Shown here piece after piece: positions 1-4,165 of a stretch of DNA of 5,266 nucleotides; position 1 is the first letter of the stretch, and the number at the start of each line of letters is the position of its first letter. The position numbers were made by a program, and so were the translations under genes. The stretch comes from DASYSA01 sp036003885 (GTDB lineage: Bacteria; Acidobacteriota; Blastocatellia; UBA7656). A model generated the notes under the pieces. That model made no database searches and was not told where the DNA came from. It worked only from the letters and a program-made list of their open reading frames with translations. The DNA is taken from assembly GCA_036003885.1 (NCBI GenBank), contig DASYSA010000683.1:1-5266 (forward strand), given 5' to 3'.

Positions 1-19
1 GATTTCACATTCCCTAATT

Positions 20-69
20 GTGACAGGCATGTATATTATCTTTTGTGACAGGCATGTATATTATCTTTT
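20..69. repeat. 25-bp tandem duplication at left edge
   Basis: Two exact adjacent copies of a 25-bp AT-rich unit (20-44 and 45-69), beginning GTGACAGGCATG and ending in a T-run. The two bases before each copy are also TT. No gene overlaps it. The GTGACAG core, with looser echoes downstream (TTGTGACC near 96, TTTACAGGC near 111), recalls the repeated transposase-binding motifs at the ends of some insertion sequences such as the IS21 family. The element body would then lie left of the window; this is speculation. Two copies without a spacer do not make a CRISPR. Confidence 0.85.
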
Positions 70-108
70 CCTCTGAAAAACGGCCAGGCACTGGCTTGTG
101 ACCTCAGT

Positions 109-129
109 GATTTACAGGCACGGTAAATC
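109..129. other. Small stem-loop in non-coding left flank
   Basis: A perfect 7-bp stem, GATTTAC (109-115) with GTAAATC (123-129), closes a 7-base loop. It lies in a stretch (70-222) where no plausible gene is seen on either strand. There is no T-run after it, so it is not an obvious terminator. Function unknown. Confidence 0.4.
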
Positions 130-222
130 CAGTCTTGGTCGAATCATCGCACTGCTCCCTCTTGATCTCTTCACCTGCAGGACTAAACTGACGACCCCGG
201 AAATCTGCGAAAGAAAATTTTC

Positions 223-291
223 GGCAAGGCATAGCCTTGCCAGGTAAGGCAGAGCCTTACCGCACGACGGGCGGCAGAGCCGCACTGGCAC
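223..291. repeat. Three-stem-loop palindromic repeat module, copy 1
   Basis: Three consecutive stem-loops with 3-base loops: GGCAAGGC-ATA-GCCTTGCC (223-241, 8-bp stem), GGTAAGGC-AGA-GCCTTACC (243-261, 8-bp stem) and GCGGC-AGA-GCCGC (271-283). The same module recurs at 2428-2523 in the same orientation, so this is a dispersed intergenic repeat. Similar AGA-triloop repeats are, to my knowledge, common between genes in Verrucomicrobiota and related genomes. A 61-codon minus-strand reading frame across it is a by-product of the repeat, not a gene. Confidence 0.85.
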
Positions 292-378
292 CGCAGGATG
301 TAAGCTGACGCCGGGTGCCGAAGTGAAAACAATACTGACTGGTAAATGATTTCAATAGTGGCAGTCACTTAGGATACG

Positions 379-446
379 AGAGGGTGAGAGGTATTGGCTT
401 GTCGTCTTGGCTTGTCGTCAGAGGGTGAGAGGCATTGGCTTGTCTC
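379..446. repeat. Nested direct repeats (41-bp period with 13-bp tandem unit)
   Basis: The sequence AGAGGGTGAGAGG followed by T or C and then ATTGGCTTGTC occurs at 379-403 and again at 420-444, a period of 41. Between them TTGGCTTGTCGTC is tandemly doubled (394-406 and 407-419). This fits local slippage duplication. It lies immediately beyond the last attC-like site (479-573) in the direction the cassette array reads. No coding capacity seen. Confidence 0.8.
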
Positions 447-478
447 TTCAATCATTCATTAGATCGCGGTTGGCTGAG

Positions 479-573
479 GCCTAACGCCATGTGGCTCACT
501 CGCGACGGCCGCGTCCGAGTCATTCTACGCGACCACAGAACGAAGAGATCGCCGTCGGATGCAGCCACTAGGC
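479..573 (-). repeat. attC-like imperfect palindrome, site 1
   Basis: A 95-bp inverted repeat directly downstream of the DinB-like gene. Paired blocks on the plus strand are GCCTA (479-483) with TAGGC (569-573), GTGGCT (491-496) with AGCCAC (563-568), and CGACGGC (503-509) with GCCGTCG (551-557), separated by unpaired bases. On the minus strand the site starts at GCCTAGT, 11 bases after the DinB stop codon, and ends at GTTAGGC, a match to the integron core consensus GTTRRRY. Its stem sequence differs from sites 2 and 3. Confidence 0.5.
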
Positions 574-583
574 GCAACCCATG

Positions 584-1108
584 TCATGCGTGGCCCCACC
601 GCACCGTTAACTCTGCGATGGCCGCCAGATGATGATCATCGTGTTCGGCCACGAACAGAGCGAGATCAATCAGCCGCATCGACGTCCGGAGCCGGGGATG
701 GAGCGCGGTGCGCGCAAGGATCGAGTCATCCGCCCTAGCCAAGAGGTGCATGAACTGGGTGCGCGCGGCGCGAAAGGCCGTGAGGAGATCGGACAGCTGG
801 CGGGCATTGTGGTTAGCCTCGTGAGTCCGACGGTTCGTCAGGTCGGCCGGAACGAGCTCGGTATCGCCTGCGAAGAACTGCTCTGCGCGGCGCAGCCAGA
901 GCGGCTCCAGATCGAGGAGGTGTCCGACATTTTCTTGCACAGACCAGTGTTCATTGTCGCGCCGAGTAAGAATATCTTGGGACAGGGAGCGAGTGCGCTC
1001 CTCGATTCTTGCCGGCGTACCTCGGAGCCGTTCGAGGAGGCTGGGAAAGCGACCCAGCGGCAGCGTAAAATCGAACGAGCGCTCAAACCACTTCTCTCGT
1101 TCATTCAC
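584..1108 (-). CDS. DinB-like (DinB/YfiT superfamily) putative metal-dependent protein
   Basis: This 174-residue protein is a DinB-superfamily four-helix-bundle protein. The three expected metal-ligand histidines are visible: His63 (VGHLLDLEPLW) and the pair His156/His160 (FVAEHDDHH, an HxxxH). Other family-like blocks are RLRGTPAR (28-34), LTRRDNEHWSVQENVGHL and ADLTNRRTHEANHN (88-101). Length is normal for the family. Members include bacillithiol, mycothiol or glutathione-dependent transferases and many uncharacterised damage-inducible proteins; the substrate here is unknown. The start is GTG, chosen because GGGGGAGAG lies 4 bases upstream and the family sequence begins here; the ATG at 1104 is in another frame. 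No signal peptide, so probably cytoplasmic. It lies between attC-like sites 1 and 2 and looks like cassette cargo. Confidence 0.9.
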   Translation of the reverse strand: MNEREKWFERSFDFTLPLGRFPSLLERLRGTPARIEERTRSLSQDILTRRDNEHWSVQENVGHLLDLEPLWLRRAEQFFAGDTELVPADLTNRRTHEANHNARQLSDLLTAFRAARTQFMHLLARADDSILARTALHPRLRTSMRLIDLALFVAEHDDHHLAAIAELTVRWGHA

Positions 1109-1112
1109 AGAT

Positions 1113-1121
1113 CTCTCCCCC
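1113..1121 (-). promoter_or_regulatory. Ribosome binding site for the DinB-like gene
   Basis: GGGGGAGAG on the minus strand, with its GGAG core 6 bases from the GTG at 1108. It supports the GTG start over the out-of-frame ATG four bases further in. Only about 30 bases separate it from the GTTAGGG end of attC-like site 2, the usual tight spacing between a cassette boundary and its gene. Confidence 0.65.
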
Positions 1122-1150
1122 GCCAGAAGGCTGGCTGCTTGCCCGTTGCG

Positions 1151-1236
1151 CCCTAACGCCCGGCATCAGCCGCGCGCCATGGAATCTATCAAGTCAAACG
1201 AATCGCGGTAGTGCGTCGGCTGCATGGCCTCGGGCT
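1151..1236 (-). repeat. attC-like imperfect palindrome, site 2
   Basis: An inverted repeat of about 86 bp upstream of the DinB-like gene. The left arm on the plus strand reads CCCTAAC (1151-1157; minus strand GTTAGGG, 6 of 7 to GTTRRRY), then GCCCG (1158-1162) and CGGCATCAGCCG (1161-1172). The right arm has CGGCTGCATGGCC (1217-1229) and CGGGC (1231-1235). The right arm carries an extra C inside CGGCTG-C-ATG, giving one unpaired base, as in the L'' box of attC sites. Positions 1152-1179 match 2128-2155 of site 3 at 26 of 28 bases, so the two are homologous copies. The outer R''-like box is degenerate. Confidence 0.55.
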
Positions 1237-1493
1237 CGCAGCTTTCCCAGCGGGCTCGTACAGGCGCACTACGATCGCAAGCGATAGTCGACGGCGCCTG
1301 CCGATTTCGTCGGCACGACTCACGCTTGACCGCCATATGGACGTTCCATAGACATGGCAGTCTCCTCCGCGATCAAGACCGAGCGCCCTTCGGCGGCCAG
1401 CTCGGGGCCTCGACGCCGAACTGCTTGGCGTATGAGGCAGGTGCCGAAGCTCTTCCCCTATGGGAGGAGATATGGCCGGGACCTGCGATGAAG
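1237..1493. other. 257-bp stretch without a convincing gene
   Basis: This stretch lies between attC-like site 2 and the stop of the DUF1801 gene. Frames crossing it on both strands are low-complexity shadows. The one notable item is on the minus strand: GGAGGAG (1362-1368), 6 bases before an ATG at 1355, opens an 11-codon frame (MSMERPYGGQA, stop at 1320-1322). Small hairpins follow it, for example GCCGA-CGAAA-TCGGC. It could be a tiny peptide, the start of a decayed second cassette gene, or chance. Confidence 0.5.
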
Positions 1494-1922
1494 CTAGTCG
1501 GCCCGCTTGCTGCTCGCTCGCCGGGGCTTCGGCTTGCTCTTGCCCTTGAGATTGAGCGCCACTGCGGCGCGGATGAGATCCTTCAAGGCCGCCTCATCGA
1601 CCTTGTCGCCTTCGTGGATGTCGATGGCGCGCCTGGCATTCCCGTCGAGGCTGGAGTTGAATAGACTTGAAGGATCCTTCAACGCAGCTCCCTTGGGAAA
1701 TGTCATCTTGACGACGTTCTTGTACGTCTCTCCCGTGCAGACGATGCCGCCGTGGGAAAAGGTGGGAGTCCCCATCCACTTCCACTCTTCGACGATCTCA
1801 GGGTCTGCCTCGTGTATGATTTCGCGCACTTTCGCGAGCGTCTTCCCGCGCCAGTCCCCAAGTTCCTTGATCTTCTCGTCGATTAATGCAGAGGCAGATT
1901 CCACCGGGACGGGCCTTTTCAT
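1494..1922 (-). CDS. DUF1801 (YdhG-like) domain protein
   Basis: A 142-residue protein of the DUF1801/YdhG-like family, whose biochemical role is not established. The family pattern is clear: an N-terminal helical part (ASALIDEKIKELGDWRG), the central WKWMGTPTF block (47-55), GIVCTGETYKNVVKMTFPKG (about 59-77) and FNSSLDGNARRAIDIHEGD, then the last helix (LKDLIRAAVALN). A lysine/arginine-rich tail (about 126-142) follows the domain and is probably disordered. An upstream GTG at 1943 would add seven residues. The ATG at 1922 is preferred because GGAG sits 6 bases before it, while the GTG has only a weak AGG next to it. No signal peptide; probably cytoplasmic. It is the only clear gene between attC-like sites 2 and 3 and fits a cassette cargo protein. 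Confidence 0.88.
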   Translation of the reverse strand: MKRPVPVESASALIDEKIKELGDWRGKTLAKVREIIHEADPEIVEEWKWMGTPTFSHGGIVCTGETYKNVVKMTFPKGAALKDPSSLFNSSLDGNARRAIDIHEGDKVDEAALKDLIRAAVALNLKGKSKPKPRRASSKRAD

Positions 1923-1928
1923 GTACAG

Positions 1929-1932
1929 CTCC
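1929..1932 (-). promoter_or_regulatory. Ribosome binding site that decides the DUF1801 start
   Basis: GGAG on the minus strand, 6 bases before the ATG at 1922. The alternative GTG at 1943 lies upstream of this site and would place it inside the coding region. Confidence 0.55.
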
Positions 1933-1943
1933 AACTCTCGCAC

Positions 1944-2126
1944 CTATTTTAGCTGCGCTCAGCATAACCTGCACCCTCCGCAAGTGGAAGCCTCTTCTGG
2001 TTCGATAGCAGTTCGGAAAGATGGTGGCAACCCGCGTGCGGGCTGTTGCATGAGAATGTCCCGCCCTCCACTGCTCGCACCCTTCGCCCAGCGCCCCACG
2101 AGTGGGCTCGTCGTCTCGATGTGTTC
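1944..2126. other. 183-bp leader between attC-like site 3 and the DUF1801 gene
   Basis: No convincing reading frame is seen. It contains a short GC hairpin (CCCGC 2031-2035 with GCGGG 2038-2042). On the minus strand GTTATGC (1952-1958), about 30 bases before the DUF1801 start, partly matches the attC core motif, but no folding partner arm was found for it. It may hold the promoter for the cassette gene or the remains of an earlier cassette end. Confidence 0.4.
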
Positions 2127-2219
2127 GCCTAACGCGCGGCATCAACCGCGCGCCAGGAAATGTTTCTATGCAAGGGGATCCCGCCGCAGGCGAGTCGGCT
2201 GTATGCCGATGCTTGAGCC
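2127..2219 (-). repeat. attC-like imperfect palindrome, site 3
   Basis: A 93-bp inverted repeat. The left arm on the plus strand is GCCTAAC (2127-2133), a perfect match to RYYYAAC (minus strand GTTAGGC), then CGGCATCAACCG (2137-2148) and CGCGCC. The right arm is GGCGAGT, CGGCTGTATGCCG (2196-2208) and TTGAGCC (2213-2219). On the minus strand the order is GGCTCAAGC (R''-like), CGGCATACAGCCG (L''-like, 13 bases), a variable middle, CGGTTGATGCCG (L'-like, 12 bases), then GTTAGGC (R'). The extra base in the L'' side and the closed palindrome are hallmarks of attC. This is the best of the three sites. Confidence 0.6.
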
Positions 2220-2427
2220 AGTGCCGAGCCTGCTCGAGATCCCTTTTCAGGCTGTGTTTGCGCAAGCAGCAGGAAAGAAAACTCTGAACAGCGTGGTTAA
2301 TGCAGAGAATTGTTTCATATATCTGTATCGCCGTGCAGTGCCGCAAGCATCAGGGGTCTTGCACCGGCGCGATTCGTCGCATGGATATCTGCACCTGCCC
2401 GCAGCATGATATCGACGACCTGTGCAC
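2220..2427. other. 208-bp stretch with no recognisable gene
   Basis: It lies between attC-like site 3 and the second stem-loop module. Frames that cross it on both strands have no family resemblance and run into repeats. If the cassette reading is right, the gene of the next cassette upstream should have ended here on the minus strand. None is seen, so the array ends or is broken at this point. Confidence 0.5.
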
Positions 2428-2523
2428 GGCAAGGCAGAGCCTTGCCCAAGGAGAGGGAGGGAGAAGGGAGAACCGGCAAGGCGGAGCCTTACCGCACGGC
2501 GGGCGGCAGAGCCGCGCTGGTAC
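2428..2523. repeat. Three-stem-loop palindromic repeat module, copy 2
   Basis: Second copy of the module at 223-291, same orientation: GGCAAGGC-AGA-GCCTTGCC (2428-2446), GGCAAGGC-GGA-GCCTTACC (2475-2493, one mismatch in the stem) and GCGGC-AGA-GCCGC (2503-2515). The shared tail after the second stem is nearly identical to copy 1. This copy has a purine-rich spacer of 28 bases (2447-2474) between the first and second stems that copy 1 lacks. It lies about 80 bp upstream of the oxidoreductase start. Confidence 0.85.
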
Positions 2524-2605
2524 GGTCGGACGGGAGCTGATTACTTGGCTGTGCGTGATTTGTGAGAAGGTATATCGTGTACCCAAACCTTCAGCAGAGG
2601 CAGCC

Positions 2606-3843
2606 ATGAAAACAAAGGATGCAACAACTCGCCGCTCGTTCTTGGGACGCGGCGCCGGAGGCGTCGCGGCTTTAGGGCTAACCACTTCGCCGCGCTTCAG
2701 TGGTTTGTCAGGCGCCAACGAGCGCATTGGCGTGGGTTGATCGGCAGTGGTGGTCGAGGCCGCTATTGGCGAAACATTTTCGACAAGCTGGAGCTGATCT
2801 ACGCGCAATTTGTGATGTTTATGAACCGAATCTGAATGCCGGACTTTCGCTGGCCAACAGTGGCGCCAAACGCTACGTTGACTTCCGTGAAGTTCTTAAT
2901 GATCAGGACATCGACGCCGTCATTGTTGCCACCCCGGACCATTGGCACGCGCAGATGATCATTGATGCCGTTGCGGCTGGCAAGGATGTTTACGTCGAGA
3001 AGCCGATGTGTCACCTGGCCGAGGAAGGTTTTGAGGTGATGGATGCAGTGAAGAGGAGCGGTCGCATCGTCCAGGTGGGGACTCAGCGGCGCAGTTATTC
3101 CATTTTCATTGAAGGTAGAAAGATCGTGGATTCGAACCAGTTGGGCAGGGTGCACCTGGTCACTTCAGGCTGGTTCAATCGTCAGGCCGCCACGCTCGTG
3201 GATCGCTCGCTGCAAGGCCACGCTGGATTGGACGCGGTGGCTCGGTCCCGCTCCGCAGCGCCCGCTCGATCCGAAGCGTTTCTTCCATTGGTATCATTTC
3301 TGGGACTACTCAGGCGGCTTGACCGTGGGCCAGGGGGCGCACATGTTGGATGCGATCGGCTGGTTCATGGATTCCACCTACCCTGCCGCCGTGACCTGCA
3401 TCGGGACAAAACCACACACGCAGGGCGCGGAAGTCCCCGAGACGACGACGATCACCGTTGAGTACCCCGAAGATTTCATCGCCACTTTCAGTCTTGGTTA
3501 TAAGGCCATGCGATACGCTCCGGTCAACGACCAGCTTCTCCAGTTGCACGGTTCAATGGCGCGACTCGACATGGGTCGCGAATCGCTGGCGCTATACGCG
3601 GAAGGCGACACCCCTGCAGAGTTGAAGCCGGCACACTATCGCCGGGAAATCGGCGCTTTTGGGCACGCCACCGGCGATCATGTACGCAACTTTCTTGATT
3701 GCGTTCGCAGTCGTAGGAAGCCAAATGCCCCGGTCGAAGCGGGACATCATACAAGCGTCATCCTGGCGATGGCCATGCATTCTCTGAGACACTCCGGCCA
3801 ACGCGTGCGCTGGAACGGCAAAAAGCGGCAAATGGAGATCTAG
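2606..3843 (+). pseudogene. Gfo/Idh/MocA family oxidoreductase, Tat-exported, broken by three frameshifts
   Basis: Reading across three frames gives one full-length protein of about 412 residues of the NAD(P)-dependent Gfo/Idh/MocA sugar oxidoreductase family. It starts with a Tat signal (RRSFLG, then a small-residue hydrophobic stretch), so the intact form would act outside the cytoplasm. The nucleotide-binding loop GLIGSGGRGRYW follows at about 44-55, ICDVYEPNL ends an early strand, and the catalytic EKP motif is at 132-134 (Lys133 at 3000-3002). The C-terminal domain shows LDWTRWLGPAP and GQGAHMLDAIGWF. Frame breaks lie at about 2735-2738 (one base lost in GGGTT), 2777-2781 (one T lost from TTTT) and 3216-3220 (one base gained in GGCCA). 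The ATG has AGAGG (2596-2600) five bases upstream; only a weak promoter-like TTGGCT/TATATC pair is seen before it. True decay and sequencing error are both possible. Substrate unknown. Confidence 0.9.
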
Positions 3844-3846
3844 GGC

Positions 3847-3942
3847 ATGGGGTCAGGTCTTCATTATTCATTTTTTGATCGGCTTTGTCTGTCTAAGGCT
3901 GACCAGTTGTCTAAAAACTGAATAATGAAGACCTGACCCCAT
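3847..3942. mobile_element. 96-bp palindromic MITE/REP-like element
   Basis: Perfect 24-bp inverted repeats (3847-3870 and 3919-3942), with outer part ATGGGGTCAGGTCTTC, enclose a 48-base core. GGGGTCAGGTCTT ends of this kind are known to me from palindromes associated with IS200-like/REP-associated tyrosine transposases (Y1_Tnp), so this is probably a non-autonomous copy moved in trans. No transposase gene is in the window and no clear target duplication is seen. It begins three bases after the oxidoreductase stop. Transcripts across it would form a strong hairpin and could end or be stabilised there. Confidence 0.75.
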
Positions 3943-3960
3943 TAACGCGCAGCTTCCTTA

Positions 3961-4118
3961 TAGAGCCGCGAAGCGGCGTCAGCATTGTAGCCCCGGCCGA
4001 AGCGGAGGCCGGGGTCGGCATATGATTAAAGGGATGAGCCCCGGAGGGGCGACAGAAGTTGAAATTGCTTCTGCCAGAGGGTGAGGCCGCGGCCTCCCCG
4101 TTGCCGCGGAGGGGTGAA
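3961..4118. repeat. Cluster of GC-rich hairpin repeats
   Basis: Successive palindromes: GCCGC-GAA-GCGGC (3965-3977), CCCCGGCC with GGCCGGGG around an 8-base loop (3991-4014), GCCCC-GGA-GGGGC (4038-4050), CAGAAG with CTTCTG (4053-4073), the perfect 14-bp palindrome GAGGCCGCGGCCTC (4083-4096), and CCTCC with GGAGG (4093-4112). This is a composite dispersed-repeat block of the type found between genes in Verrucomicrobiota and Planctomycetota. A 90-codon minus-strand frame over it is repeat-derived. The block separates the oxidoreductase from the hydrolase and argues against cotranscription. Confidence 0.8.
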
Positions 4119-4165
4119 AAATTCTTACGCAAACTAATGCAGCGACTACAACTTCCACCACCCGC

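Larger units (their letters stand above)
479..2219 (-). mobile_element. Candidate integron cassette cluster without visible integrase
   Basis: Two minus-strand genes alternate with three attC-like palindromes, all oriented so that the GTTAGGC/GTTAGGG end is downstream of one gene and upstream of the next. In this reading cassette A is about 486-1157 (672 bp, DinB-like gene) and cassette B about 1158-2133 (976 bp, DUF1801 gene). Sizes, one gene per unit, shared orientation and stand-alone small cargo proteins are all typical of integron cassettes. Against it: cassette B has long non-coding ends (257 bp and about 200 bp), and no intI gene or attI site is in the window. The call rests on palindrome structure and motif reading, not on a covariance-model search. 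Confidence 0.45.

Noticed and set aside
20..69. CRISPR array
   Set aside because: Only two repeat copies, directly adjacent with no spacer.
183..368. 61-codon minus-strand frame
   Set aside because: Lies on the stem-loop module, whose sequence explains the frame; no binding site or domain.
629..1156. 175-codon plus-strand frame opposite the DinB-like gene
   Set aside because: Antisense shadow: the minus strand encodes a clear DinB-family protein over the same bases, and the plus-strand protein has no family features.
1494..1943. GTG start at 1943 for the DUF1801 gene
   Set aside because: Poor ribosome binding site, whereas GGAG is well placed before the ATG at 1922.
1952..1958. GTTATGC on the minus strand as another cassette boundary
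   Set aside because: Core motif match is partial and no palindromic partner arm could be found within about 150 bp upstream.
1798..2346. 182-codon minus-strand frame
   Set aside because: It overlaps the 5' part of the DUF1801 gene in another frame and crosses site 3; no family resemblance.
1507..2409. 300-codon plus-strand frame
   Set aside because: The longest closed frame in the window, but it runs antisense through DUF1801 and across attC-like site 3, with low-complexity composition and no recognisable domain.
2700..3461. Two separate oxidoreductase genes at 2700-3461 and 3109-3843
   Set aside because: They are parts of one protein: family motifs run N- to C-terminal across the frames and join with one-base corrections.
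3943..3950. Fourth attC-like core (TAACGCGC) after the mobile palindrome
   Set aside because: Only the short string matches; no CGGCATCA-type arm or folding partner follows.
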